NCBI GenBank assembly: GCA_009917455.1
Contig: QZDS01000006.1
Location: 124,001 to 188,000, forward strand
Reading direction: 5' to 3'
DNA length: 64,000 nucleotides
DNA from: a bacterium 1xD8-48
GTDB taxonomy: Bacteria > Bacillota > Clostridia > Lachnospirales > Lachnospiraceae
The notes under the pieces are model-generated. The model ran no database searches, had not been told where the DNA came from, and worked only from the letters and a program-made list of their open reading frames with translations. Shown here in pieces: positions 8,939 through 17,987 of the stretch. The position numbers and the translations under genes are program-made. Every line of letters begins with the position of its first letter. Position 1 is the stretch's first letter.

Positions 8939-9608
8939 GTTTGTCCACCACCTTATATCCCAGACCACGAACTGTGACAATTTCAAAGTCTGCATTATTT
9001 TTGAACCGTTCCCGCAGACGGCTGATATGGACATCCAGTGTGTGGGAATCCGCTTCACTGTCCGGTCCCCAAACATCATCCATGATCTGCCGTCTGGTAA
9101 AGATACGGTTGGGAGAGGTGATCAGCTTATATAACAGGTAAAACTCTTTCTGCGGCAGTTCGGTGGTTTCTCCGTGTGAGGAAATTGTCAGGGTGTCACA
9201 ATTAAATTCTGTTTCACCAAATTTGCTTTTACGTTGGTTGACAAGCTGGCTGCGGCGCAGCAGGGCTTCCACCCGCCAGACCATTTCATTCACATCAATG
9301 GGCTTTACCATATAATCATCCGTACCCAGTCGGAATCCCTCGCGTTTGTCGGTGGCACTTTCTTTGGCCGTGATGATCAGGATCGGCATGGTATATCCTG
9401 ATTCCCGTAATGCTTTGGTAAGTTCAAAACCATCCATACGCGGCATCATAATGTCGGAAATAACCAGATCGATATAAGTGTTATCCAAAACATCAAAAGC
9501 GGCAAATCCATCAGTCGCCGGAACAGCCGTATATCCATTATCCGTAAGAACCGTACAGAAAAGGTCGCGCAGTTCCTTATCATCTTCTACAACTAAAATC
9601 TGAAACAT
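8931..9608 (-). CDS. OmpR/PhoB-family response regulator
   Basis: A 225-residue transcription factor. The receiver domain (1-120) keeps the acidic pair (VVEDD), the phosphoacceptor Asp in SDIMMPRMDG, the Thr of IITAK and the Lys of VKP. The C-terminal winged helix (about 130-225) ends in the family block TVRGLGYKV. GGAGG eight bases before ATG 9608 decides the start; a GTG three codons upstream is less likely. Direct repeats with 11-bp spacing, the arrangement used by PhoB-type regulators, lie at four promoters in this block, including the one upstream of degV that leads into this gene. I infer this protein binds them and controls itself. Confidence 0.93.
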   Translation of the reverse strand: MFQILVVEDDKELRDLFCTVLTDNGYTAVPATDGFAAFDVLDNTYIDLVISDIMMPRMDGFELTKALRESGYTMPILIITAKESATDKREGFRLGTDDYMVKPIDVNEMVWRVEALLRRSQLVNQRKSKFGETEFNCDTLTISSHGETTELPQKEFYLLYKLITSPNRIFTRRQIMDDVWGPDSEADSHTLDVHISRLRERFKNNADFEIVTVRGLGYKVVDKHG

Positions 9609-9684
9609 CTTTAGCACCTCCGCTATTAGTATAGCTTATGAGCAGGCAGCGATAAAGCGGTTTGCTGCTTATCTTATAAAAATT

Positions 9685-10530
9685 TTATGATTTTTCCTCT
9701 GCTCTTCCGTAAGCCTTCCATTCAATGGCGATGCCTGTTGTATCCGGGCCTACATGGGAGGAAACAATCAGGTTCAAGTCTGCTTCACAGTCGATTGAAA
9801 CAAGAGACTTGCATTTGTTGAACATGTCTGTATTGCCTACATAGATAGCACCGAGCCGGGAAGTTTCTTTAGACTGAGCGATATTTCTGATATTGCGTAA
9901 GGCATGGTTCATTCCACGGTTTTTCCTGTATGGTTCAATACGTCCGTTTTTCATAGTCAGAATCAGCTTGATATCAAGAATGTCGCCAATCTTTCCTACA
10001 GCCTCGGAGACACGCCCTCCCTGCACCAGATACTTGAAATTATCCACGACAAAATAAAGGTCTATGCGGTGGACCCTTTTTCTGATTTCTTCACTGGTCT
10101 CCTGCAATGATTTCCCTTTCTTTTTCATATCCAGGGCATCCATGCATAAAAAGCCGCTTGCAAGGGACGCGCTAAGGGAATCAATGACTTCAATGTTCCG
10201 GTCAGGGTACATGCCTTTCAGATAGATTGCGGTCATGTAGATGGTGTCATAGGAACCGCTCAACCCGGAAGAGACGGTGATGCACAGGATGTCCTTTCCG
10301 TCTTTCAGGGCGCTCTCAAACTTTTCGCGCACTAAGGCAGGATTGACGCCGGAAGTATAGGCCCTCCTGGTGCGGAGCTGCTCGAAAAATTCGTTACGGG
10401 GGAGAATACGCTCATCTCCATATACCATGCTCTCATCGAAATAATAGTATTGGGGCAGCAATATGATTTCTTTGTCATAGGGGGATGGCAGGTCTACATC
10501 GCCATCGGTAAAGATCATAAATTCTTTCAT
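9685..10530 (-). CDS. DegV-family fatty-acid-binding protein
   Basis: A 281-residue DegV-type protein, a family that binds fatty acids and in some Firmicutes feeds fatty acid kinase. Visible marks are the N-terminal FTDGDVDLP (family: TDS.aDlp), TSGVNPALV, the ligand loop ITVSSGLSGSYDT and the C-terminal SSHVGPDTTGIA. The start at 10530 has AGGAAAGGCG upstream; the frame is open to 10602 but that would overlap the promoter. First gene of the leftward operon that includes the two-component pair, immediately downstream of a GTTGAG direct-repeat promoter. Role in this operon is unknown. Confidence 0.85.
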   Translation of the reverse strand: MKEFMIFTDGDVDLPSPYDKEIILLPQYYYFDESMVYGDERILPRNEFFEQLRTRRAYTSGVNPALVREKFESALKDGKDILCITVSSGLSGSYDTIYMTAIYLKGMYPDRNIEVIDSLSASLASGFLCMDALDMKKKGKSLQETSEEIRKRVHRIDLYFVVDNFKYLVQGGRVSEAVGKIGDILDIKLILTMKNGRIEPYRKNRGMNHALRNIRNIAQSKETSRLGAIYVGNTDMFNKCKSLVSIDCEADLNLIVSSHVGPDTTGIAIEWKAYGRAEEKS

Positions 10531-10601
10531 GGGTTCGCCTTTCCTAAAACGGGAGTTGTCCGCTTTGAGTAAGTATATGAGTTGCTGGGAATATATTTGC
10601 A

Positions 10602-10635
10602 ATAGTATACGACCAATCTCAACTGAACCTCAACA
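10602..10635 (-). promoter_or_regulatory. Response-regulator promoter for degV/two-component operon
   Basis: On the minus strand GTTGAG-GTTCA-GTTGAG (11-bp period) is followed after exactly 10 nt by TACTAT, a reasonable -10 box (10607-10602). No good -35 box is needed in this arrangement, as in PhoB-type activation. Together with the plus-strand copy at 10671 it forms a perfect 19-bp inverted repeat with a 35-nt spacer, so one site drives each direction. Confidence 0.7.
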
Positions 10636-10670
10636 AAACAGATAATTTTATATTTTCAAAAATATGCGTC

Positions 10671-10704
10671 TGTTGAGGTTCAGTTGAGAAAAGCGGGATA
10701 GGAT
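10671..10704 (+). promoter_or_regulatory. Response-regulator promoter for metallophosphoesterase
   Basis: GTTGAG-GTTCA-GTTGAG at 10672-10688, then 10 nt, then TAGGAT at 10699-10704 as -10 box, 26 bases before the metallophosphoesterase ATG. It is the mirror image of the leftward site. Confidence 0.68.
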
Positions 10705-10729
10705 ATTTCGGAAAAGGGAGGTAAAGCAG

Positions 10730-11851
10730 ATGCTTCATTATGCGCTCTTTGCGGTAATCGTACTCGCTGTTTTGTGTTACATGGACTGGCAGGTAAGGAG
10801 AGTTTTCTCTTTCTATGGGATAGGAAGAAAGAAATGGTACATTATCTGCTTTCGGGCTGTTCTCTTTTCGGGGTTTGCACTGCTAATTACGTTGTGGCCG
10901 CCCGGAATTGTGATTGCCCTCCACTTTTTGGGTGTCTTTATCATAACGAATTTAATAGAAGTGATAATAAAGCAGTTCTACAGACACAGACAGGCTGAAA
11001 AAAGCGGCAGGTTTTGGAGATTTCTGTGCCGCGGCGGAATCCTGCAGGTATTGGCAGTATTTCTGATGCTGGGATATGGATATTACAATGTCGGGCACAT
11101 AGACAGAACAGAATACATCATAGAGACGGATAAAATATCTGCTGATTACAGGATTGTTTTTATCAGTGATACCCATTATGGAACAGTGCAGAATCCGGCT
11201 GTATTGCAGGAACTGATGGCAGAAATCGGTGCCTTGGAGCCGGATTTTATTGTGCTTGGCGGTGATATTGTGGAGGGCGGCACTTCAAAGGAGTCAATGG
11301 AAGAAGTTTTTTGCATGATGGGAAAGCTGGACAGCCGTTATGGGATTTATTATGTGTATGGAAACCATGACAGGCAGGAGGACAATGAACAACGCAGCTT
11401 CACAGATCAGGAACTGGAGCAGGCCATTACAGATAATGGAATCATTATCTTAAAAGATGAATATGCGGAGATTGGAGACGACCTGATTTTGGCAGGCAGG
11501 GATGATGTGGGATATTATGAGAAACGGGAACGTCTGTCTGCGGAGGAAATTCTGGAAGGGGCAGACCGGAAACGCTATATCATCATGCTGGATCATCAGC
11601 CGGTGGAAATTGCTGTGAATGGGAAGGCAGGAGCAGACCTACAGCTATCCGGACATACTCATGCGGGGCAGGCTTTTCCGGCTGGATTGTTTATGCGTGT
11701 AATGGGAATGCCCTGCTATGGGGAATACCAGATAGATGACTGCGAGCTGATTGTTTCTTCCGGAGCGTCCGTGGGGGTATTCCCGATTCGGACGGAAAAA
11801 CATTGTGAATATGTGGTGATTGAGTTGAAGAAAATTTCTGCATCGAATTGA
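10730..11851 (+). CDS. Membrane-anchored metallophosphoesterase
   Basis: A 373-residue protein with three or four N-terminal transmembrane segments (about 1-125) and a C-terminal calcineurin-like phosphoesterase domain. The metal-binding motifs are in order: SDTHYG, GGDIVEGG, YGNHDRQ and the LSGHTHAGQ block. This is the YkuE/UDP-diacylglucosamine-hydrolase-like group of membrane phosphoesterases; the substrate could be a lipid-linked or nucleotide phosphate. ATG 10730 has GGGAGG upstream. It is preceded by a two-component-type promoter, and the next such promoter overlaps its stop codon. Confidence 0.88.
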   Translation: MLHYALFAVIVLAVLCYMDWQVRRVFSFYGIGRKKWYIICFRAVLFSGFALLITLWPPGIVIALHFLGVFIITNLIEVIIKQFYRHRQAEKSGRFWRFLCRGGILQVLAVFLMLGYGYYNVGHIDRTEYIIETDKISADYRIVFISDTHYGTVQNPAVLQELMAEIGALEPDFIVLGGDIVEGGTSKESMEEVFCMMGKLDSRYGIYYVYGNHDRQEDNEQRSFTDQELEQAITDNGIIILKDEYAEIGDDLILAGRDDVGYYEKRERLSAEEILEGADRKRYIIMLDHQPVEIAVNGKAGADLQLSGHTHAGQAFPAGLFMRVMGMPCYGEYQIDDCELIVSSGASVGVFPIRTEKHCEYVVIELKKISASN

Positions 11852-11879
11852 GGTTCAGTTGAGATTCATGGTACATAGT
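11847..11879 (+). promoter_or_regulatory. Response-regulator promoter for flavodoxin/SDR operon
   Basis: ATTGAG-GTTCA-GTTGAG at 11847-11863, 10 nt, then CATAGT at 11874-11879 as candidate -10. The site overlaps the stop codon of the metallophosphoesterase and lies 30 bases before the flavodoxin start. Same spacing as the other three sites. Confidence 0.65.
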
Positions 11880-11908
11880 AGCAAGAAAAATAAATGAGGA
11901 GGTTTTAT

Positions 11909-12646
11909 ATGGAAAATTCATCGGCAAAGAAAGAAAAGAGAAAAATGAGCAGGCGCAAAAAAATTGTGTCAGCTGTCATAGCGTCAATAGTGGTGGCAGC
12001 CATAGTGGGAGGAGGTATTTTTTACTGTACCTTTTTCCCCAATCCGCTTGCAAAGAAAATTCCGGTCAGCAATATATCTGCAGGGACCATGTCCGTGACA
12101 GGTGAGAGCAATGTGCTTGTGGCGTATTTCTCCCTGACAAATAACCGGGCATATACGGCAGATGAAATGGATGCGGTGTCCTCGGCAAGCCTGAAAATTG
12201 AAGATGGAACCGGATATGGCCATGCGGAGCTTTTGGCCCTTGCGGCACAGGAGGTAACTGGAGGGGATTTATTTCCCATCAAGGTTGACGACCTATACCC
12301 TGAAACTTACGGCGGAGCGTTTGACCGGCACCACAGCGAGATGGGGACATCGATTCGGCCAGAATTGACGGAGCATCTTGAAAGCGTGGAATATTACGAT
12401 ACGGTGATTATCATTTATCCAAACTGGCTAAGCAGTATGCCGGTGCCCGTCCTGTCATTTTTGGAGGAATATGATTTTTCGGGAAAAACGGTCATACCGA
12501 TTGCCACCAGTCAGGCATTGGGATTGGGTTCTGGCCCGGAGCAGATTGCCGCAGCCTGTCCGGATGCAGTGGTGGCGGACGGACTTTCTGCAAGGAGTGA
12601 GGACGGTGTGAAAGAGTTCCTGACAAAAGCCGGTCTGGCTAAGTAA
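11909..12646 (+). CDS. Membrane-anchored flavodoxin-like protein
   Basis: A 245-residue protein with a basic N-terminus and one transmembrane segment (about 18-40, VSAVIASIVVAAIVGGGIFY), then an extracytoplasmic-looking flavodoxin domain (Flavodoxin_4-like). The flavin-binding start is VLVAYFSLTNNRAYTA; later landmarks are IIYPNWLSSMPVPVLSFLEEYDF and PIATSQALGLGS. ATG 11909 follows AGGAGG by six bases. First gene of a rightward operon with DUF4405, TauE/SafE and SDR genes. An anchored flavodoxin beside a DUF4405 membrane protein suggests electron transfer across or at the membrane; this is inferred. Confidence 0.83.
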   Translation: MENSSAKKEKRKMSRRKKIVSAVIASIVVAAIVGGGIFYCTFFPNPLAKKIPVSNISAGTMSVTGESNVLVAYFSLTNNRAYTADEMDAVSSASLKIEDGTGYGHAELLALAAQEVTGGDLFPIKVDDLYPETYGGAFDRHHSEMGTSIRPELTEHLESVEYYDTVIIIYPNWLSSMPVPVLSFLEEYDFSGKTVIPIATSQALGLGSGPEQIAAACPDAVVADGLSARSEDGVKEFLTKAGLAK

Positions 12647-12656
12647 AGGAGGTTTC

Positions 12657-13031
12657 ATGCGTATCAAAAAGGTTTGCAAGCTATGTATAGATATAGGGAT
12701 GCTGGTTATTACGCTTCTGCTTATGGCTTCGGAGAGAACGGGGATTGTCCTGCATATGTTTCTGGGGGCGGCATTGTTCATCTTATTTGTTGCTCACAAT
12801 ATTTTAAATCTGGCATGGTGGGCAGGCATTGGCAAGGGATCGTACAGCCGGACGCGGTGGGTGAGAACCATATTGAATGTGCTGCTGCTCATTGACTTCT
12901 TGCTTGTGATGGTAAGCGGGATTCTGTATGCAGTCAGTCTGCACAGGATAACGGCGCTTTTGTTTTTGATTCTGACAGTGATACATATTAGAGTGCATTG
13001 GAAAAGGGCTTCGGCAAAACAGCAGAAATAA
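12657..13031 (+). CDS. DUF4405 small membrane protein
   Basis: A 124-residue protein with three to four transmembrane helices. Conserved His residues sit in helices (VLHMFLGAALFILFVAHNILN and VIHIRVHW), as in DUF4405 and related cytochrome b-like proteins where histidines may bind haem. It starts 10 bases after the flavodoxin stop, with AGGAGG six bases before the ATG. Probably partners with the anchored flavodoxin in an electron-transfer chain, but haem binding has not been shown for this family to my knowledge. Confidence 0.75.
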   Translation: MRIKKVCKLCIDIGMLVITLLLMASERTGIVLHMFLGAALFILFVAHNILNLAWWAGIGKGSYSRTRWVRTILNVLLLIDFLLVMVSGILYAVSLHRITALLFLILTVIHIRVHWKRASAKQQK

Positions 13032-13058
13032 CAGAATTTGAATAGGAGGCTTATTAAA

Positions 13059-13823
13059 ATGGTATTGATAATTGTCTGCATTATCGCAGGACTTGGAGCA
13101 GGTATTGGAACAGGACTTGCCGGTTTATCCGCAGCGGTGGTCATTACCCCCATGCTGATTACCTTTTGCGGGTTTACAGCTTACGAAGCGGTAGGAATTG
13201 CACTGGCTTCTGATGTGTTGGCCTCGGCAGTCACGGCATACACCTATGGGAAAAATAAAAATCTTGATATTAGAAACGGGCTTATAATGATGGCCTCTGT
13301 ACTTGTATTTACGATTTTGGGGAGCTGGCTGTCCTCGCTCCTTCCCAATGCAGTCTTGGGAGGCAGTTCTTATGTTATGACATTTATTATGGGCGTTCGG
13401 TTTCTTGTAAGCCCGATCACAAAGACCACATCAAGGATGGATGAAATAGAGCCGAAAAAGAGGATTATACGCTCCCTTCTTTCGGGAATCCATATCGGCC
13501 TGTTCTGTGGATTTGTCGGTGCAGGCGGCGGTGTGCTGCTTCTGATTACACTGACCTCTGTTCTCGGATATAGCCTGAAAACAGCAGTCGGAACAAGTAC
13601 CTTTATTATGACCTTTACAGCGCTGACAGGGGCGGTTTCCCATGTAATCATTGGCGGTACGGTAAATGTGACAGCACTTGTGGTCTGTGTGATAGCGGCG
13701 CTGATTGGGGCAAGAGCTTCGGCGTTATTTGCGAATAAAGTGGATGCCAAAAAACAGAATAGGGTTACAGGCGTTGTCCTGTGTGGATTAGGGGCTGTGC
13801 TGGCTCTTGTTAATTGGCTGTAA
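13059..13823 (+). CDS. TauE/SafE (TSUP) family permease
   Basis: A 254-residue membrane protein with about eight hydrophobic helices and the duplicated TSUP motifs GIGTGLAGLSAAVVITPML and CGFVGAGGGVLLLI. The family exports or imports small organosulfur or sulfite-type anions. AGGAGG nine bases upstream fixes ATG 13059; a TTG seven codons earlier is unlikely. It lies between the DUF4405 and SDR genes in the same operon. The substrate cannot be told from the sequence. Confidence 0.87.
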   Translation: MVLIIVCIIAGLGAGIGTGLAGLSAAVVITPMLITFCGFTAYEAVGIALASDVLASAVTAYTYGKNKNLDIRNGLIMMASVLVFTILGSWLSSLLPNAVLGGSSYVMTFIMGVRFLVSPITKTTSRMDEIEPKKRIIRSLLSGIHIGLFCGFVGAGGGVLLLITLTSVLGYSLKTAVGTSTFIMTFTALTGAVSHVIIGGTVNVTALVVCVIAALIGARASALFANKVDAKKQNRVTGVVLCGLGAVLALVNWL

Positions 13824-13851
13824 AAGTATTTTGGGAGGGGAATTTTGGAGT

Positions 13852-14763
13852 ATGAAACGCACAATTATTATAACAGGCGGCAATACAGGACTTGGTTATT
13901 CCTGTGCCGGATATATTGCAGGGAGCAGCAACGATTATACTATTATGATAGCTTGCAGAAACATACAGAAAGGAAACAATGCGGCAGAAAAATTAAAGGA
14001 AAAGACAGGAAATCCTAATATTTATGTATTGGAACTTAATCTTGCTTCTTTTGCGTCTATCAGAAAGTTCAAGGAGGATTATTGCAAAGGCGGTTATCCC
14101 CCTTTGTATGGAATAGTCTGCAACGCAGGGGTGCATCAGCATGGCAGATTGAAATATACGGAGGATGGGATTGAAGAAGCCTTTGGCGTGAATCACTTGG
14201 GACATTTTTTATTGGTGAATTTGTTATTGCAAAGTATGGAAAACGATGGACGAGTTGTATTTGTGACGAGCGATACTCACGATTCGGATAAAATACAGTT
14301 CCATGATGCCAGGCGCTTGGCATATCCTGAAAAGTTTGGCTGTGTGGAAGATGGGTATCCAGTTTCAAAATTATGCAATATTTTATGTACTTATGAAATG
14401 GCAAGAAGATTAAAGAGACAAGGTAAAAAGCATATCACTGTAAATGCGTTTAATCCCGGATTTATGCCAGATACAGGGCTGCCTAAAGCTCTGCCGCCAA
14501 TTTTGAATATTTTGATTCCTGCACTAATCAGTGTATATGCCATTTGTATCGGTACATACAGCAATTCCAGAAAATCGGGAAAAGCCTTAGCTGAAATGAT
14601 GGTAGGTAAAACATTTGAAAATAAAACAGGTATTTACAATGACCGTGGGAAAATAAAAGAATCGTCAAGAGCCTCCCATGACAAAAAAGCTGCTGTACAG
14701 CTATGGGTTGAAAGTGCTGAAATGGCTGGCCTGAAAAATGAGGAAACCATTTGCGGTATTTAA
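13852..14763 (+). CDS. Short-chain dehydrogenase/reductase
   Basis: A 303-residue NAD(P)-dependent oxidoreductase. The nucleotide-binding TGGNTGLGY motif is at residues 8-16, CNAG follows near 90, and the catalytic Ser and YPVSKLCN (YxxxK) come later. The overall form resembles protochlorophyllide-reductase-like SDRs (VTSDTHD, NPGFMPDTGL). The start follows GGAGTATG/GGGAGG sequence; a longer frame reading back into the permease gene is discarded. Local base composition is more AT-rich than the upstream gene. Last gene of its operon, followed by the promoter of the ABC operon. Confidence 0.85.
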   Translation: MKRTIIITGGNTGLGYSCAGYIAGSSNDYTIMIACRNIQKGNNAAEKLKEKTGNPNIYVLELNLASFASIRKFKEDYCKGGYPPLYGIVCNAGVHQHGRLKYTEDGIEEAFGVNHLGHFLLVNLLLQSMENDGRVVFVTSDTHDSDKIQFHDARRLAYPEKFGCVEDGYPVSKLCNILCTYEMARRLKRQGKKHITVNAFNPGFMPDTGLPKALPPILNILIPALISVYAICIGTYSNSRKSGKALAEMMVGKTFENKTGIYNDRGKIKESSRASHDKKAAVQLWVESAEMAGLKNEETICGI

Positions 14764-14775
14764 AATTTAGATTGA

Positions 14776-14819
14776 GTTGAGGTTCGGTTGAGATTGGCTT
14801 GAGGTTGAATCAGCATAAT
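14776..14819 (+). promoter_or_regulatory. Triple-repeat response-regulator promoter for ABC operon
   Basis: Three repeats with exact 11-bp period: GTTGAG (14776), GTTGAG (14787), CTTGAG (14798), then 10 nt and CATAAT (14814-14819) as -10 box. The ABC transporter starts 57 bases further on. The extra third repeat may give stronger or more cooperative control than at the other sites. Confidence 0.7.
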
Positions 14820-14875
14820 ACAGGAACAGCGCACAACAATTATGAATTTAGGCGTTGAGGAAAGGGTGATGGCTT

Positions 14876-17218
14876 ATGCTGCAAATAAAAGGCATATCAA
14901 AACAGTATCGGACGGGTGGGCTGGTTCAGCAGGCACTAGATGATGTCAGTCTGAATCTGCGGGATAATGAATTTGTTTCCATACTCGGCCCCAGCGGTTC
15001 AGGAAAAACTACGCTTCTGAATGTGATAGGCGGTCTTGACCGTTACGACACCGGGGAGCTGGTTATCAACGGCATTTCCACGAGAGAATATAAAGACCGT
15101 GACTGGGACGCTTACCGAAACCATACCATCGGCTTTGTGTTCCAAAGCTACAACCTGATTTCCCACCAGACTATCCTTGCCAATGTGGAGCTGGCTTTGA
15201 CGATTGGCGGTATTTCCAGAAATGACCGCAGGGAGCGGGCAAGGAAAGCACTGGAGGAAGTGGGCCTGGGGGATCAGCTTCACAAAAAACCAAACCAGAT
15301 GTCCGGCGGGCAGATGCAGCGGGTAGCGATTGCCCGTGCCCTGGTAAATGACCCGGAAGTGCTTCTGGCGGACGAACCGACCGGGGCGCTGGACAGCGAA
15401 ACCAGTATCCAGGTCATGGAACTGTTGAAAAAGGTTGCTGAAAACCGGCTTGTTGTGATGGTAACGCACAACTCGGAGCTTGCGGAGCGGTATTCTACAA
15501 GGATTGTGAAACTGCGGGATGGTCGAGTTACAGATGACAGTAATCCCTTTTTCCCGGAAAAGACAGAGAGCAGAACTATCAGGACAGAATCAAAAGTAAA
15601 AATGTCTTTTAAAGCGGCACTTTTACTAAGTCTGAATAATCTTCGTGAGAAAAAAGGAAGGACAATCCTGACAGCAACAGCGGCATCGATTGGTATTATA
15701 GGGATTGCACTGATCCTGTCACTGTCTGCCGGTGTGAATTCTTATATAGACACAATGCAGCAGGAGACAATGGCATCGTACCCTCTTGTGCTTACAGAAA
15801 GGACAGCGGAAACAACATCTTTATTGGAACGTACTCCATCAGGGCATGGAGAAGATGCATTATCAGAACAGAAAAATCAGGAGGAGGGATATGTATATGT
15901 AGATAGTTCCTCGATTGAAAATGTTCTTTCTTTCAGCAGTACGAAAAATAATCTAAAAGCATTCAGGCGGTATATAGAAGAAACAGATGAAATAGATGTG
16001 CTTACAGATAACATTGTATATGGCTATGATATCGATTTTGCCGTTTATTCCTATGACAGCGATGGGAACCTTGTGTGTTCCGATACAAGTATTGCGGAGA
16101 TTTCTGATGATGTGGATGTTTCTGAGGATATGGTGCAGGGGGCGGCAGGACCGGCAGCCAATATGGAACGGATGAGCAGCATGTTGGAGGGAAAAGGAAA
16201 TAAAACATCGCATTTTTCTGAACTTCTCACTGACCCAAACGGGGGGGTATTTCATAATCAGATTAAAGAAAATTATGAACTTGTATATGGAAACTGGCCT
16301 GTGGATTATGATGAAGTTCTTCTTGTACTGGACACAAATCACGCACTGGATTTAGAGACCTTATACCAGTTAGGACTGCTTTCTGAAAAAGAAACACTGC
16401 AACGGATTGAGGCTGTCCGGGATAAAGAGAAAAAGGAAACCGTAGTCGGAGCCTATGAAGCAATTTGCAGCCATCAGTTTTTTATGATACCCGGAGATGG
16501 GGAATTCTCAGAAAGAGACAGCATACAGCTTTCTATATCTGGAATAATTTGTCCGAAGGAGAATGCGGAGAATACATCTGTTTCCACGGCAGTGGCTTAT
16601 ACATCTGCATTAACAGAACGATTGATAGAGCTGACAGGCACGAACCGGGAAAAGCCTTCTTCAATCAGCCTGTATGCAGCAAATTTTCAGGATAAGCAGG
16701 CACTGATAGAGGCAATAGAAGATTACAATTTCCATGTCAGCAGAAGAAACAGGCTGACTTATACGGATTATGCTGAATTATTGACGGATACCGTGTCTTC
16801 GATGGTTGATGTGGTATCGTATGCCCTGATTGCCTTTGTAGCGATATCTTTGATTGTTTCCAGCATTATGATAGCGATCATTACCCATATTTCAGTAATG
16901 GAACGAACGAAGGAAATTGGGATTTTGCGGACGCTTGGTGCATCAAAAGCAAATATATCACAGGTTTTCAATGCAGAAAATTTGTTGGTTGGCTTATGTG
17001 CAGGTATCTTGGGAGTTGGAATTTCTATACTCCTGTCTATTCCGATCAACAGGATACTATGTAATGTATTGGGATTTGACAGCATCCATATTGCGCTGCC
17101 ATTATCACAGGCAATGTGCCTGATCTTACTCAGTATCTGTATAACTGTGTTTGCAGGTCTGATTCCTTCGGTACGGGCAGCAAAGCAGGAACCAGCCATT
17201 GTGCTGCGTTCCGAATGA
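14876..17218 (+). CDS. MacB-like ABC transporter, fused ATPase and permease
   Basis: A 780-residue protein. Residues about 1-230 form an ABC ATPase with Walker [10 protein letters not shown], signature [12 protein letters not shown] and Walker B/D loop [11 protein letters not shown]. Residues 250-780 form an FtsX/MacB-type permease: one transmembrane helix, a large external domain (about 290-620), then three helices with [16 protein letters not shown] between them. Such mechanotransmission transporters often give antimicrobial-peptide resistance or export, and are commonly controlled by a two-component system, as here. Operon head followed by a lipoprotein, an ABC exporter pair and a sirtuin. 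Confidence 0.9.
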   Translation: MLQIKGISKQYRTGGLVQQALDDVSLNLRDNEFVSILGPSGSGKTTLLNVIGGLDRYDTGELVINGISTREYKDRDWDAYRNHTIGFVFQSYNLISHQTILANVELALTIGGISRNDRRERARKALEEVGLGDQLHKKPNQMSGGQMQRVAIARALVNDPEVLLADEPTGALDSETSIQVMELLKKVAENRLVVMVTHNSELAERYSTRIVKLRDGRVTDDSNPFFPEKTESRTIRTESKVKMSFKAALLLSLNNLREKKGRTILTATAASIGIIGIALILSLSAGVNSYIDTMQQETMASYPLVLTERTAETTSLLERTPSGHGEDALSEQKNQEEGYVYVDSSSIENVLSFSSTKNNLKAFRRYIEETDEIDVLTDNIVYGYDIDFAVYSYDSDGNLVCSDTSIAEISDDVDVSEDMVQGAAGPAANMERMSSMLEGKGNKTSHFSELLTDPNGGVFHNQIKENYELVYGNWPVDYDEVLLVLDTNHALDLETLYQLGLLSEKETLQRIEAVRDKEKKETVVGAYEAICSHQFFMIPGDGEFSERDSIQLSISGIICPKENAENTSVSTAVAYTSALTERLIELTGTNREKPSSISLYAANFQDKQALIEAIEDYNFHVSRRNRLTYTDYAELLTDTVSSMVDVVSYALIAFVAISLIVSSIMIAIITHISVMERTKEIGILRTLGASKANISQVFNAENLLVGLCAGILGVGISILLSIPINRILCNVLGFDSIHIALPLSQAMCLILLSICITVFAGLIPSVRAAKQEPAIVLRSE

Positions 17219-17267
17219 GAAAAATAAGGACAATTAGAAATAACGTAAGGAATAAAGGAGGACTTAG

Positions 17268-17969
17268 ATGAAAAAGAAAATATTTATGTTATTGGCAATG
17301 GTATGTTGTATGACGGGACTGGCAGCTTGCGGCAGCAGCAATCAGGAAGCGGAGATACGGGAAACGGTTGACGGCTTTTATACCGCTTCTCAGGCAGGGG
17401 ATTATTCGGCAATGAGGGATTTTGTCACAGGAGATTTTGATGCGCTTGAGGAGTTTCTTGAATTAGGGGATTTGAATGCCGAAGATTTATTGGAGGAATC
17501 GGTAGAGGCGTTCGGTATTGAAGCGGATGATTTCACGCAGGAAACAAAAACGGCGTTTGAGAACCTTTTGAATGTAATGATAGAAAATGTAATACGGCAA
17601 TATGAAATTGTAGAAGTAAATGCGGATGGAGAAAGTGCTGTTGTGACAGTAGAGTGGGTAACGGCATATTCTGATCCTTCCAATATGGAATCAGTTATTG
17701 GCATGGATGGGGATTTAGAACAAATACTGGAAGACTACAGGGCGGAACATGCCGAAGAATTGGACGCTTTGGAGGCAGCAGAAGGTGAGGATGCGGTGAC
17801 GGCTGAAATTTTCAACAGGCTTTTCCCTGATACTTTTGCAGAAGCGGCAGAGAATGTAGCGGGACTTGCCGATGTAGAAATGAGATCAGAATTGATATTG
17901 GTACAGCAGGAAGGGAAATGGCTGATAAATGAGATGAAAGGCGATGATGTGTCTGCTGACGAGAATTGA
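17268..17969 (+). CDS. Acidic lipoprotein of unknown function
   Basis: A 233-residue protein with a lipoprotein signal peptide (KKKIFMLLAMVCCMTGLAAC, lipobox LAAC, Cys 20) and a very acidic mature part. The order of helices followed by strands (VDGFYTASQAGDY... IVEVNADGESAVVTVEWV... QEGKWLINEM) suggests an NTF2-like cone fold, as in many Firmicutes surface lipoproteins. GGAGG lies seven bases before the ATG. Placement between a MacB-like transporter and an ABC exporter suggests it helps one of them outside the membrane; no direct evidence. Confidence 0.75.
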   Translation: MKKKIFMLLAMVCCMTGLAACGSSNQEAEIRETVDGFYTASQAGDYSAMRDFVTGDFDALEEFLELGDLNAEDLLEESVEAFGIEADDFTQETKTAFENLLNVMIENVIRQYEIVEVNADGESAVVTVEWVTAYSDPSNMESVIGMDGDLEQILEDYRAEHAEELDALEAAEGEDAVTAEIFNRLFPDTFAEAAENVAGLADVEMRSELILVQQEGKWLINEMKGDDVSADEN

Positions 17970-17987
17970 TATTGTAGGAGGAAAAAG

